Part shown: positions 17,601 through 27,181 of the stretch, in pieces
Layout of the letters: each line of letters begins with the position of its first letter
Numbering within the stretch: the first letter of the stretch is position 1
Assembly (NCBI GenBank): GCA_021847345.1
Contig: JAJZTW010000004.1
Location: 26,635 to 90,634, forward strand
Direction of reading: 5' to 3'
Origin: Pseudomonadota bacterium
GTDB lineage: Bacteria > Pseudomonadota > Gammaproteobacteria > Burkholderiales > Burkholderiaceae_C
DNA: 64,000 nucleotides
Notes under the pieces: generated by a model
The model's database searches: none
What the model was told of the DNA's origin: nothing
What the model saw: only the letters and a program-made list of their open reading frames with translations
Program-made: the position numbers and the translations under genes

Positions 17601-18986
17601 GCGGCGCGTGGTCTGCCACAGCAACGCGCCGATTCCGGCGGCGGCCAGCGCGAGCCCCGCCGTGTAGCTGGCCCAGAAGCCGGCGGCGCCGAGCAGCCAG
17701 GCGGGCGTCCACCCCGTCACGTCGAGCCCGACCACATAGCCCCCGGCCAGTCCCACGCCCCACAGAGACAGCGCGTACATGGCTCCGGGCAGCGCCGCGA
17801 TGTGCCACGAGCGCAGCGCGAAGGCACTGCAGGCCTGAAGCGCGTCGAACACCTGGTACGCGGCGACCAGCGCGAGCAGGTGCCAGGCGACCGCGGCCAC
17901 CCGCGCGTCGTTGCTGTACCACGATGCGACGACATGGCGCAGCTCGAACAGCAGCAGCGCCGCGCAGGCCGACAGCACGACCGCGGCGGCCACTCCGGTC
18001 CACGCCGCTCGCGCCGCCTCGGCCGGCTGTCCGCCTCCCAGGCGACGCGCCACCACCGATCCGGTGGCGATGGACAACGCCAGGGGCAGCATGTAGAGCA
18101 CCGCGGCGACGTTGGCTGCGATCTGGTGTGCCGCCAGCTGTACGTTGCCGGTGCGCGCGATGAACAGCGCCATGAACGTGAACGACGACACGTCGACCAG
18201 CAGGCTGGCGCCGATGGGCAGGCCCAGGCGCAGCAAGGCCCGAAGCTGCGCCGGGTGCGGGCGCACCCAGCCGGCCAGGGCCCGCAGCGGGCGCAACCCC
18301 GGGTCGCGGGCGTGCTGCCAGCAGGCGCTGCCCAGCAGCAGCCATTGGGTCAGGCTGGTGGCGGCGGCGCAGCCCAGCACCCCCAGGTGCGGCAGTCCGT
18401 GAAGCCCGAAGCGCTCGGGTGCCACCAGCAGCACGTTGAGCGCGAGCTTGCACGCCAGGCCCAGACCCTGCGGCAAGGTCACCAGCATGGGCCTGCCGAC
18501 AGCCTGGCCGAGTGCCACATGGGTGCGGAACAGCATCGCCGCCGGCATGCCCAGCGCCAGGATCTGCAGGTAGTGGACCGGCAGCGCGGCGTCGCTGCCG
18601 GCGGCCAGGCGAAGCAGGGGCTGCGGCCATGACAGCAGCGAGCAGCCGATCAGCGCCAGCAGCGCGGCCAGCCACAGGCCCTGGCCGAACACCGCGGCGA
18701 GCTGCTGCCTGCGCCCGGCGCCGAATTCCCGGCCGAGCGCCGGCAGCAGCGCCTGGGTCACTCCGGCGAGACTGAGGTAGGTGGTCATGTAGACGGCCTG
18801 CCCCAGCGACAGGGTGGCCAGGCCCAGCGTGTCCCCGCTGCGGCCCAGCATGACGGTATCGGCGACTCCGAAGCCGATGATCGCGGCCTGTCCGACGAAT
18901 ACCGCGCCAGCCAGGCGCAACAGCTCGCGCAGCAGGCCGGGGATTCCCGCCGGAGCCGCCGCGGCGCGCTCGCGCACCTCGCGCAT
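17592..18986 (-). CDS. MATE family multidrug/cation efflux transporter
   Basis: A 464-residue membrane protein with about twelve hydrophobic segments. The N-terminal hallmark LAGAVFVGQAAIIGFGVADTVMLGRSG matches MATE (NorM/DinF) proteins, and the internal two-fold pattern repeats from about residue 240. MATE proteins expel cationic drugs in exchange for Na+ or H+. The substrate here is unknown. The gene for a glycosyltransferase ends 3 bp upstream, so the two are probably cotranscribed. Confidence 0.88.
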   Translation of the reverse strand: MREVRERAAAAPAGIPGLLRELLRLAGAVFVGQAAIIGFGVADTVMLGRSGDTLGLATLSLGQAVYMTTYLSLAGVTQALLPALGREFGAGRRQQLAAVFGQGLWLAALLALIGCSLLSWPQPLLRLAAGSDAALPVHYLQILALGMPAAMLFRTHVALGQAVGRPMLVTLPQGLGLACKLALNVLLVAPERFGLHGLPHLGVLGCAAATSLTQWLLLGSACWQHARDPGLRPLRALAGWVRPHPAQLRALLRLGLPIGASLLVDVSSFTFMALFIARTGNVQLAAHQIAANVAAVLYMLPLALSIATGSVVARRLGGGQPAEAARAAWTGVAAAVVLSACAALLLFELRHVVASWYSNDARVAAVAWHLLALVAAYQVFDALQACSAFALRSWHIAALPGAMYALSLWGVGLAGGYVVGLDVTGWTPAWLLGAAGFWASYTAGLALAAAGIGALLWQTTRRSH

Positions 18987-18989
18987 GGC

Positions 18990-20684
18990 TCAGCGCTCCG
19001 GCTCGCGGCGCCACAGGCGCAGCAGCTCGTCGCGCTCGCCGGGGCGATTGCCGCTCCACAGCAGGGTTCCCGGCGGCGGCTCCGGCAGCACGCGGCTGCG
19101 CGACACGGTCAGCACGTAGGGCGCGCGCCGCGCGGCGGGCCCGACGCCGGGCAGGAAACGAGCCCCGCTCCAGTAGCCGAGCAGCGCCTGCTGCGCCGGA
19201 TTGAGCCCGAGGGTCTGCACGCGCGGGGCGGGGCCCGCCTGCTGGCGGTGCAGCACATAGGCGATGTCGCGCCCCAGCGGACGGTAGCTGCTGGCGTAGT
19301 CGAGCACCGGCAACCACAAGGTGCCGACCAGCACCCAGACCAGCGTGACGCCTCCGGCCGACAGCACCATGCCCTTCCACAGCGGATGGCGGTGGCGTCC
19401 CACGCGCCAAGCGACGACGGCGGCCCATGCCAGGCTGGCCAGCAGCGCCAGCAGCAGCGGCAGCATGCGCAGATGGGCGTGGTAGCCGGGTGCGAGGCGT
19501 GCGATGTTGGCGGCGGGCTGCGCCGGCTCGCCGGTCAGCAGCGCGACCCACAGCACCCAGACGACCAGCGCCAGCAGGCTGAAGAACATCAGCGCGAACC
19601 AGTCCAGCGCGGCCAGGCTGCCGCGGCGCATCACCGGCAGCGCCAGCGAGCCGAGCACCGCGGCCGGCGGCAGCACCAGCAGCAGCGGGGCGCTGCCGCT
19701 GCTGCTGAGCAGGGCCGACAACAGGCACAACAGGCCCAGCGCCAGCGGCGCGAGCACGTGCCAGGCCCCCAGCGAGGCCCGCCAGCGCCACACCGCCAGG
19801 CAGGCCAGCGGCCACGCCGGCCACAGGAACCAGGCCAGCACGCCGAGCAGATGCCGCAGCGAACGGGTGTTCGGCCAGCGTGCCGCAGTGGCGCCGTGCA
19901 CGTGCCAGAGCACCAAGCCGCACACGGCGATGCCGACGAGCAGCGCGGGCAGCGAGGCGAAGCGGCGCAAGCCCGGCCCCGGCACGAACAGCAGCAGCGC
20001 GCACAGCAGCGCGGCGAACAGGCCCAGCCACGGCGCGCCGCTCAGGCCCAGCGCCAGCACGCCGCCGCACAGCGCCAGTGACGCCGCCAGCGCACGTACC
20101 GGCACCAGCGACAGGCCGAGCAGCAAGCTGCCGACGCCCGCCAGTTGCACCAGGGCCGGGGTGGTCTCGTGCCCGCGCACCAGCAGCCCGAGGCATGCCA
20201 GCAGGCTGAGCAGCGCGCCGTCGGCCATCGCGCGGGCATAGGCCACGCGCGGCACCGGTTCGCCGAAGGCAGGCCGCACCGGCTGCGCCTCGTCGCGCAG
20301 GGCCAGAAAGTAGGCGGCGTGCCAGATCTGCGCCAGGCACAGGCCGAGCACGAGCATGAAGGGCAGCCGGCTGGCTGCAGGCGCTCCGAACCAGGCGCCG
20401 AAGCACCTCACGCCGATGGCGCCCAGCCAGTAGGCCAGCCAGCCGCCATCGACGGCGCGTTCCCACAGCGCCGGATGCAGCCAGGTGGAGTGGCCCTGGG
20501 CGATCTGCCAGGCCACGCCGAAGGTCTGCCCGTCGCCGGTCCAGGGGTCGCGGCCGACGAAGCCGGGAAGCAGGTAGGCCGCGCACAGCAGCCACAGCGG
20601 CCAGCGCGGCAGGCGGGCCACGCTTTCCCTGCTGACCACCGGCCGGGGCGCCGGCGCGCGCGGGGATTCGGCGGAGCGGTTCAT
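18990..20684 (-). CDS. ArnT/PMT-like glycosyltransferase family 39 membrane protein
   Basis: A 564-residue protein with about ten or more hydrophobic segments and a C-terminal soluble domain. The first periplasmic loop has LLPGFVGRDPWTGDGQTFGV, in the place where GT-C enzymes of the ArnT/dolichol-phosphate-mannosyltransferase superfamily carry their acidic catalytic residues. Such enzymes move sugars from polyprenyl-phosphate carriers to lipid A or proteins. The acceptor is unknown. The start at 20684 is chosen because the frame upstream is Arg/Pro-rich and not protein-like. Closely followed by the MATE gene (3-bp gap). Confidence 0.72.
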   Translation of the reverse strand: MNRSAESPRAPAPRPVVSRESVARLPRWPLWLLCAAYLLPGFVGRDPWTGDGQTFGVAWQIAQGHSTWLHPALWERAVDGGWLAYWLGAIGVRCFGAWFGAPAASRLPFMLVLGLCLAQIWHAAYFLALRDEAQPVRPAFGEPVPRVAYARAMADGALLSLLACLGLLVRGHETTPALVQLAGVGSLLLGLSLVPVRALAASLALCGGVLALGLSGAPWLGLFAALLCALLLFVPGPGLRRFASLPALLVGIAVCGLVLWHVHGATAARWPNTRSLRHLLGVLAWFLWPAWPLACLAVWRWRASLGAWHVLAPLALGLLCLLSALLSSSGSAPLLLVLPPAAVLGSLALPVMRRGSLAALDWFALMFFSLLALVVWVLWVALLTGEPAQPAANIARLAPGYHAHLRMLPLLLALLASLAWAAVVAWRVGRHRHPLWKGMVLSAGGVTLVWVLVGTLWLPVLDYASSYRPLGRDIAYVLHRQQAGPAPRVQTLGLNPAQQALLGYWSGARFLPGVGPAARRAPYVLTVSRSRVLPEPPPGTLLWSGNRPGERDELLRLWRREPER

Positions 20685-20770
20685 GGGCGTGGCAGTGCGG
20701 ACGTGGCGATGCGAACGCCTTGTTCGGCGCCGCGCGGTGTGGCCGGCATGCGCGCGCCGGGCGATGGGCG

Positions 20771-20796
20771 AAAAAACGGGCAGCCAGGCTGCCCGT
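20771..20796 (-). terminator. Intrinsic terminator of rpmE2
   Basis: Read on the minus strand, ACGGGCAG and CTGCCCGT pair around a 5-base loop and are followed by six T. The hairpin lies 45 bp beyond the rpmE2 stop. It is one of the clearest Rho-independent terminators in the window. Confidence 0.9.
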
Positions 20797-20841
20797 CGAT
20801 TTCCCGCAGGGGACGGGCCGGCCGTGCCGGTCCCGCGGAAT

Positions 20842-21114
20842 TTACTTCTTGCTGTTCGCGGACGCAGCGGCGCGCGCGAATTTCTGACGGAACTTGTCCA
20901 CGCGGCCACCCAGCGAGTCGATGCTCTTCTGCGTGCCCGTGTAGAACGGGTGCGACTCCGACGAGGTGTCCAGCTTGAACAGCGGCAGCTCGCGGCCGTC
21001 GTCCATCTTCACGGTCTCGCGGGTCTGCGCGGTCGACGGAATGACGAACTTGCTGCCGTTGGACAGGTCGACGAAGCACACGTCGCGGTATTCGGGGTGG
21101 ATGCCTGGTTTCAT
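20842..21114 (-). CDS. rpmE2: 50S ribosomal protein L31 type B
   Basis: A 90-residue ribosomal protein starting MKPGIHPEYRDVCFVDLSNG at 21114. This is the type B (zinc-free) L31: only one Cys is visible and the paired Cys of the zinc-binding type is missing. Segments SSESHPFYTGTQKSID and RVDKFRQKF complete the family. In many bacteria type B replaces zinc-binding L31 under zinc limitation, but in many betaproteobacteria it appears to be the main copy. It has its own promoter after rho and a strong terminator. Confidence 0.95.
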   Translation of the reverse strand: MKPGIHPEYRDVCFVDLSNGSKFVIPSTAQTRETVKMDDGRELPLFKLDTSSESHPFYTGTQKSIDSLGGRVDKFRQKFARAAASANSKK

Positions 21115-21211
21115 GATGGGGTTTCCGAAAAAGTGCGGCCAGCCGCAGCGCGAGCCCGACGCCATGCGCACGCAAGGCGCTCGCGGCCGCTGTACTTAGC
21201 CAAAGGGGCGC

Positions 21212-21239
21212 ATTATCGCATGAATGGGAAGCGCGTCAC
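21212..21239 (-). promoter_or_regulatory. Candidate promoter of rpmE2
   Basis: On the minus strand GTGACG (21234-21239) and GATAAT (21212-21217) are separated by 16 bp, immediately downstream of the rho stop. A leader of about 90 bases to the ATG at 21114 would result. The -10 is good and the -35 fair. Confidence 0.5.
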
Positions 21240-22502
<1,263 letters not shown>

Positions 22503-22906
22503 GGTGGAGCTGGGGCGATGAAGGAACTGAAGGCGCAACGGCGCGGCGTCATGCCGGCGCGATGGACGGGCCGTGACTACGGCGGGAAGGGATGCGGCGT
22601 ACGGAGCGAGTCGCGGGGGCCGGCGGGCGGCCGATGCAGCTTGCGGGCCGCATGCGAAGCGGGGTATGGGTGCGTCGGTTGCGTGGGGGCGCTCGCGCGC
22701 CCCTTGGCACGGGTTGCGCGTCAGCGGGGAAAAGCGGGATGACTCGAGGTGGCCCGGCCGCAGCCTCGCGGATTTCGCAACGGTGTCGGCCTGGACCCCG
22801 CGTGGGTGTGCGGGGCGCCCGCGGCACGCGGCCGGCGGGCGCATCGGTACTCGGCGGCGCGCGCGACCCGGAGCAAGGCGCCGGGCCCTTCGCGCAGCAT
22901 CACCGA
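22503..22906 (-). promoter_or_regulatory. Long C-rich leader between trxA and rho
   Basis: No convincing gene is present in these 404 bp. A TATAAT box on the minus strand overlaps the trxA stop codon (about 22906-22912) and could start a rho transcript with a leader of nearly 400 bases. Read in the rho direction much of the leader is rich in C with C/A and C/T runs, as expected of a Rho-utilisation region. Autogenous attenuation of rho is known in E. coli; the same here is inference. Confidence 0.45.
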
Positions 22907-23233
22907 TTATATATTCGCGTCGAGAAAGGAAGTCAGCTGGGTCTTGGAAAGGGCACCCACCTTGGTGGCCGCGACCTCTCCGTTCTTGAACAGCATCAGC
23001 GTCGGAATGCCGCGAATGCCGTACTTGGCCGGCACGTTGCGGTTTTCATCGACGTTGACCTTCATGATCTGCAAGCGACCCTGGTATTCACCGGCGATTT
23101 CATCCAGGATCGGCGCCACCATGCGGCACGGGCCGCACCATTCGGCCCAGTAGTCGATCAGCACGGGGGTGGATGATTTCAGCACATCCTGCTCGAAGGA
23201 CGCATCGGTGGTGTGTTTGATCAGGTCGCTCAT
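22907..23233 (-). CDS. trxA: Thioredoxin 1
   Basis: A 108-residue thioredoxin with the active site [13 protein letters not shown] (Cys at about 33 and 36), the cis-proline loop [12 protein letters not shown] and the usual length. It is the cytoplasmic dithiol reductant for ribonucleotide reductase, methionine sulfoxide reductase and other enzymes. Adjacent to rho, as in many proteobacteria including E. coli. Confidence 0.97.
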   Translation of the reverse strand: MSDLIKHTTDASFEQDVLKSSTPVLIDYWAEWCGPCRMVAPILDEIAGEYQGRLQIMKVNVDENRNVPAKYGIRGIPTLMLFKNGEVAATKVGALSKTQLTSFLDANI

Positions 23234-23518
23234 GACTATTCCAGGTCGGTACTTTCCCGCGCTCGACGGGCCGCGGGGATGCGGCTGGGCCCATGGGGCT
23301 GGCCCGGGCTCTATTTAACCCCGAATCTTGTTCGGACGTGTATCGCTGAATCCTCGCAATGCACAGGACGAATGGTACTTGTCGATGGGGTGGGGGGTAT
23401 TTCGCCATATGCCGGCAGGCCCGGGCCGCGCGTCGCGCATTGGCTCGCGAGCCCATCCGGCCTGTGCAGCAAGCTGGGGTTCGCCGCGCGGCGCGCGCCG
23501 GACCCTGGAAAGAGGTGA
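23234..23518. promoter_or_regulatory. trxA upstream region
   Basis: This region lies between the trxA start and the 3' end of the SRP RNA. On the minus strand a TTAAAT box (about 23313-23318) could be the trxA -10. The small palindrome CCGAA-5 bases-TTCGG at 23321-23335 sits just upstream of it. Short open frames present here have no recognisable protein character. Confidence 0.35.
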
Positions 23519-23611
23519 CGAGCCGTACCCCCGGCACTTGCGGGGAACGGCTGTGGCTGCTCCGTTCCCGGCCTGACCAGGTTCACCGCGCCGCAATGCG
23601 GGGCGGCCCGT
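23519..23611 (-). ncRNA. ffs: Signal recognition particle RNA, small bacterial type (4.5S)
   Basis: Read on the minus strand, the universal apical motif is present: ACCTGGTCAGGCCGGGAACG followed by GAGCAGCC (compare GGTCAGGTCCGGAAGGAAGCAGCC of E. coli). The 5' end GGGCCG with CCCC pairs with the 3' GGGG/CGGCTC, closing a single long hairpin of about 93 nt. End positions are estimated from that pairing. The RNA joins Ffh to target membrane proteins to the inner membrane. It is divergent from dnaX, a common arrangement in betaproteobacteria. Confidence 0.93.
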
Positions 23612-23620
23612 CAACTCGCT

Positions 23621-23626
23621 ATTGTA
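23621..23626 (-). promoter_or_regulatory. -10 box of the SRP RNA gene
   Basis: TACAAT on the minus strand lies about 10 bp upstream of the deduced RNA 5' end. No consensus -35 is seen at 16-18 bp. Confidence 0.5.
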
Positions 23627-23669
23627 CGCATGCCGCGGGCTGCGCGGCCGCGGGTCAGGCGCGCGACCT

Positions 23670-23675
23670 TACAAT
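23670..23675 (+). promoter_or_regulatory. -10 box close to the dnaX start
   Basis: TACAAT ends 7 bp before the dnaX ATG at 23683, so transcription from it would begin at or next to the start codon. No well-spaced ribosome binding site is present. This suggests a leaderless dnaX mRNA, unless transcription starts further upstream. Confidence 0.4.
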
Positions 23676-23682
23676 CGAGGCC

Positions 23683-25467
23683 ATGTCGAGTACCGTGCTG
23701 GCGCGCAAGTGGCGCCCCAAGACCTTCGCCACCCTGGTGGGTCAGGACCATGTCGTGCGTGCGCTGACGCACGCGTTGCAGCGCCGTCGCCTGCACCACG
23801 CCTATCTGTTCACCGGCACACGAGGCGTGGGCAAGACCACCATCGCGCGCATCCTGGCCAAGTCCCTGAACTGCACGGGGCCCGACGGCAGCGGGGACAT
23901 CACCGCCGAGCCCTGCGGGGTGTGCGAGGCCTGCACGGAGATCGACGCCGGCCGTTTCGTCGACTACATCGAGCTCGACGCCGCGTCGAATCGCGGCGTC
24001 GACGACATGACCCGCCTGCTCGAGCAGGCGGTCTACAAGCCGACCGCCGGGCGCTTCAAGGTCTACATGATCGACGAAGTGCACATGCTGTCCAACCACG
24101 CCTTCAACGCGATGTTGAAGACCCTGGAGGAGCCGCCCGAGCAGGTGCTTTTCGTGCTGGCCACCACCGATCCGCAGAAGGTCCCGGTCACAGTGCTCAG
24201 CCGCTGCCTGCAGTTCGCGCTGAAATCCATGCCGGCCGCCGCGGTGGCCGGGCATCTGCAGCAGGTGCTGCAGGCCGAGGGCGTGGGTTTCGAGCCCGCC
24301 GCGCTGCAGGCGCTGGGGCGCGCGGCGCGCGGTTCGATGCGCGACGCGTTGTCGCTTGCCGACCAGGCCATCGCGTTCGGCGCCGGGCGGGTCGAGCTCG
24401 ACGGCGTGCGCCAGATGCTCGGCGCGGTGGATTCGTCGTATCTGTTCGACCTGCTGCGCGCGCTGGCGGCCGGCGACGCCGCCGCGCTGCTGCGCCTGGC
24501 CGAGGCCATGGACCAGCGCTCGCTGTCGCTCAGCCAGGCGCTGGAGGACCTCGCCGCGCTGCTGCAGCGCATCGCCGCGCTGCAGGTGCTGCCGCAGTCC
24601 CTGGACGAGTCCGACCCCGACGCCGACGCACTGCGCGAACTGGCCGCGGCGCTGGCGCCGGAGACCCTGCAGCTGGCGTACAGCATGGTGCTGCAGGGCC
24701 GCGGCGAGCTCGCGCTGGCCCCCGATGCCCTGTGCGGTTTCAGCATGGTGATGCTGCGCCTGCTGTGCTTCGCTCCCGTCGACACCTCGCCGGCCGCGCG
24801 CGCCTTCGACGCGGCGCCGGCGAAACCGGCGCGCGCCGCGTCGCCAGCTGCGGCGACGCCGGCACCCGCTGCGGCGCGCGAGTCGTCCGCGCCCGCCCCG
24901 CAGCGCGCGCAGACGCGTGCCGACTCGGCGCCCGCGCCGAGCCAGGCCGCCGAAGCGGAACCCGAACCCGAACCCGAGCCTGCGCCTGAGCCTGCGCAGG
25001 CGTCTGCGCAGGCTCGCGACCCCGAGCCTGCGGCGGCCGCTGCTGGCGCGCCCGATGCGTCGGCGGACCCGCCGCGTCGATCGGGGCCCGAGCCGGCTGC
25101 CGACTGGCCCGAACTGGCGCGAGAGCTGCCGCTGGTGGCGCTGGCGCGCAGCCTGGCGCTGCAAAGCGAGTGGGTGGGCGAACGCGATGGCGCATGGTGG
25201 CTTCGCGTGCCCAGCGAGCAGTACACGCGAGGCGGTGCGCTGGAACGCGTGCAGGCGGCGCTGGCCGAGCGCCTGGGACGCCCGGTGGAACTTCGCGTGG
25301 AGGTCGGCGCGGTGCGCGACACCGCCCAGCTGCGTGCCGCCGCGTTGCGCGCGCAGCGCCAGCAGCAGGCCGAGCAGGCCATCGCCGCCGACCCTCTGGT
25401 GCGCCAGCTGGTCGACGAGCTCGGCGCGCAGATCGTTCCCGGGTCGGTGCGCCCGCTGGACGCCTGA
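23683..25467 (+). CDS. dnaX: DNA polymerase III subunit tau (gamma/tau gene)
   Basis: A 594-residue clamp-loader ATPase. Walker A GTRGVGKT is at residues 45-52, followed by the zinc module Cys cluster (LNCTGPD...CGVCEAC), Walker B VYMIDEVHML and SRC motif LSRCLQF. After residue about 370 comes a low-complexity Ala/Pro/Glu-rich linker with EPEPEPEPAPEP, then a C-terminal domain (about 475-590) expected to bind the polymerase alpha subunit. No A-AAA-AAG type slippery heptamer was seen in the linker, so a gamma product by frameshift is not predicted. Followed by ybaB and recR, as in most bacteria. Confidence 0.95.
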   Translation: MSSTVLARKWRPKTFATLVGQDHVVRALTHALQRRRLHHAYLFTGTRGVGKTTIARILAKSLNCTGPDGSGDITAEPCGVCEACTEIDAGRFVDYIELDAASNRGVDDMTRLLEQAVYKPTAGRFKVYMIDEVHMLSNHAFNAMLKTLEEPPEQVLFVLATTDPQKVPVTVLSRCLQFALKSMPAAAVAGHLQQVLQAEGVGFEPAALQALGRAARGSMRDALSLADQAIAFGAGRVELDGVRQMLGAVDSSYLFDLLRALAAGDAAALLRLAEAMDQRSLSLSQALEDLAALLQRIAALQVLPQSLDESDPDADALRELAAALAPETLQLAYSMVLQGRGELALAPDALCGFSMVMLRLLCFAPVDTSPAARAFDAAPAKPARAASPAAATPAPAAARESSAPAPQRAQTRADSAPAPSQAAEAEPEPEPEPAPEPAQASAQARDPEPAAAAAGAPDASADPPRRSGPEPAADWPELARELPLVALARSLALQSEWVGERDGAWWLRVPSEQYTRGGALERVQAALAERLGRPVELRVEVGAVRDTAQLRAAALRAQRQQQAEQAIAADPLVRQLVDELGAQIVPGSVRPLDA

Positions 25468-25500
25468 CTTTGATTCGAATTTCCCCAACCAGGAGTACGC

Positions 25501-25830
25501 ATGTTCAACAAGGGACAGTTGTCGGGCCTGATGAAACAGGCCCAGGTAATGCAGGAAAACATCAAGCGCGTGCAGGAGGAACTCGGCCGCCTGGAGGTCG
25601 AGGGCCAGTCGGGCGGGGGCCTGGTCAAGGTGCTGATGACCTGCAAGCACGAGGTCAGGCGCGTGAACATCGACCCCAGCCTGGTCGCCGATGACCGCGA
25701 CATGCTCGAGGATCTGGTGACCGCCGCGTTCAACGACGCAGTGCGCAAGGCCGAGGCGACCTCGCAGGAAAAGATGGCCGCCGCCACGGCCGGCATGCCG
25801 CTGCCCCCGGGCATGAAGCTGCCGTTCTGA
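25501..25830 (+). CDS. ybaB: YbaB/EbfC family nucleoid-associated protein
   Basis: A 109-residue protein with [20 protein letters not shown], core [20 protein letters not shown] and the Met/Pro-rich end [13 protein letters not shown], all typical. YbaB/EbfC proteins form dimers that bind DNA without strong sequence demand. An AGGAG ribosome binding site precedes the ATG. It lies between dnaX (33 bp) and recR (34 bp), the conserved order. Confidence 0.95.
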   Translation: MFNKGQLSGLMKQAQVMQENIKRVQEELGRLEVEGQSGGGLVKVLMTCKHEVRRVNIDPSLVADDRDMLEDLVTAAFNDAVRKAEATSQEKMAAATAGMPLPPGMKLPF

Positions 25831-25864
25831 TCGGGTCGGGAGCCATGTCGTCGAGGAGCCGCCC

Positions 25865-26479
25865 GTGAGTGCCGCGCAGGCCCCGCTGCGCGTGCCGGCG
25901 CTGGACGCGCTGATCGAGGCGCTGCGCGCGCTGCCCGGCGTCGGCCCGAAAAGCGCCGCGCGCATGGCCTTTCACCTGCTGCAGCACGATCGCGACGCGG
26001 CCGAGGCCCTGCAGCACAGCCTGGAGCACGCGCTGCGGGCGATCCGGCGCTGCGAATCGTGCAACACCTACACCGAGACGCCGCTGTGCGCCACCTGCGC
26101 CGATCCGCGGCGCGACCGGCGCCAGTTGTGCGTGGTCGAGACCCCGGCCGACCTGGCCGCCGTCGAACAGTCGATGGGCTATCGCGGACTGTACTTCGTG
26201 CTCATGGGGCGCCTGAGCCCGCTGGACGGACTGGGCCCGAAGGACATCGGGCTCGACCGCCTGCTGCAGCGCCTGCGTGCCGACCCGGTCGAGGAGCTGA
26301 TCCTGGCGACCAATTTCACCAACGAGGGAGAGGCCACGGCGCATGTCATCGCCGAGACCCTGCGCCCGCTCGACCTGCGCATCACGCGCCTGGCGCGCGG
26401 CGTGCCGTCGGGAGCCGAGCTGGAATATGTCGACCTCGGCACGCTGGCGCGCGCGCTGGTCGATCGCCGCGGGGCCTGA
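25865..26479 (+). CDS. recR: Recombination mediator protein RecR
   Basis: A 204-residue protein beginning with GTG at 25865, supported by GAGGAG 7-12 bp upstream. The helix-hairpin-helix [15 protein letters not shown], the four-Cys zinc module [16 protein letters not shown], the Toprim core [14 protein letters not shown] and the C-terminal [24 protein letters not shown] segments are all present. RecR acts with RecO (and RecF) to load RecA at gaps covered by SSB. Confidence 0.96.
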   Translation: MSAAQAPLRVPALDALIEALRALPGVGPKSAARMAFHLLQHDRDAAEALQHSLEHALRAIRRCESCNTYTETPLCATCADPRRDRRQLCVVETPADLAAVEQSMGYRGLYFVLMGRLSPLDGLGPKDIGLDRLLQRLRADPVEELILATNFTNEGEATAHVIAETLRPLDLRITRLARGVPSGAELEYVDLGTLARALVDRRGA

Positions 26480-26524
26480 GCCGTGAACGCTGGGTCCGCG
26501 TGGGCCCGGCGGGGCAGCGCAGCC

Positions 26525-27148
26525 ATGCCGCCGTCTCGTCGCCAGCTTCCGGCGCTGTACCTCATCACGCCCCAGCCGGGGGAATCGGACACCGAGTTCC
26601 TGCAGGGCCTGCGCGCCGCTCTGGACTCACGGGTCGACGCCTTGCCGCTGGTGCGCTTTCGCGCCCACGGGATGTCGCCACAGCGCTGGCGGCGCCTGGC
26701 CGCCGAGGCGCTGCGCGCCTGCCACGAACGGGGGGCGCTGCTGCTGCTGGGCCCCGACGCCGCGGCGGACATCTCGGTCGACGAACTGCTCGCCAGCGGC
26801 GCCGACGGCGTGCACCTGCCGTCACGGGTGCTGACACAGCTCGACGCCGTGACGCGCCCCCCGGGTCGGCTGCTCGCCGCCTCGTGTCACGACGCGGCGC
26901 AACTGCTGCAGGCGCAGCGCCTGGGAGTCGACCTGGTCACGCTGTCGCCGGTGCTGCCCACGACGAGTCACCCGGGCGCGCCGGGGCTGGGCTGGCAGCG
27001 GCTGCGCGAGCTGTGCCGCAGCACCCGCCTGCCCGTGTATGCCCTCGGAGGCCTCGGCGAGCAGGACCTCGGGCGGGCGCGCGAAGCCGGCGCGCATGGC
27101 GTGGCGGCGATCCGCGGCCTGTGGCCCGGGGCGCTGCCGCGGGCGTAA
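26525..27148 (+). CDS. Stand-alone ThiE/TenI-like TIM-barrel protein, resembling the MutT-fused domain
   Basis: A 207-residue protein starting PALYLITPQPGESD, with GADGVHLPSRVL, ASCHDAAQL, VTLSPVLPTTSHPGAPGLGW and PVYALGGLGEQDLGRAREAGAHGVAAIRGLW. It belongs to the thiamine-phosphate-synthase/TenI superfamily. The SPVLPTxSHPGAPGLGW and AAIRGLW blocks are those I associate with the C-terminal domain fused to MutT Nudix hydrolases in proteobacteria, but no Nudix box is present. Thiamine phosphate synthesis is therefore doubtful. An alternative GTG start at 26483 would add 14 residues. No thi gene is nearby. Confidence 0.7.
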   Translation: MPPSRRQLPALYLITPQPGESDTEFLQGLRAALDSRVDALPLVRFRAHGMSPQRWRRLAAEALRACHERGALLLLGPDAAADISVDELLASGADGVHLPSRVLTQLDAVTRPPGRLLAASCHDAAQLLQAQRLGVDLVTLSPVLPTTSHPGAPGLGWQRLRELCRSTRLPVYALGGLGEQDLGRAREAGAHGVAAIRGLWPGALPRA

Positions 27149-27151
27149 TAT
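27146..27151 (+). promoter_or_regulatory. Possible -10 box of the NHL-repeat gene
   Basis: TAATAT overlaps the preceding stop codon and lies about 30 bp before the ATG at 27182. The -35 region is not convincing. Confidence 0.3.
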
Positions 27152-27181
27152 GCGCGAATTCGCATTTACGGAAATAAAGCC

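Noticed and set aside
23213..23518. A possible small gene between trxA and the SRP RNA on the plus strand
   Set aside because: It starts inside trxA and runs through its promoter region with no recognisable protein features.
23683..25467. Programmed frameshift in dnaX
   Set aside because: No A-AAA-AAG or similar slippery heptamer was found in the linker.
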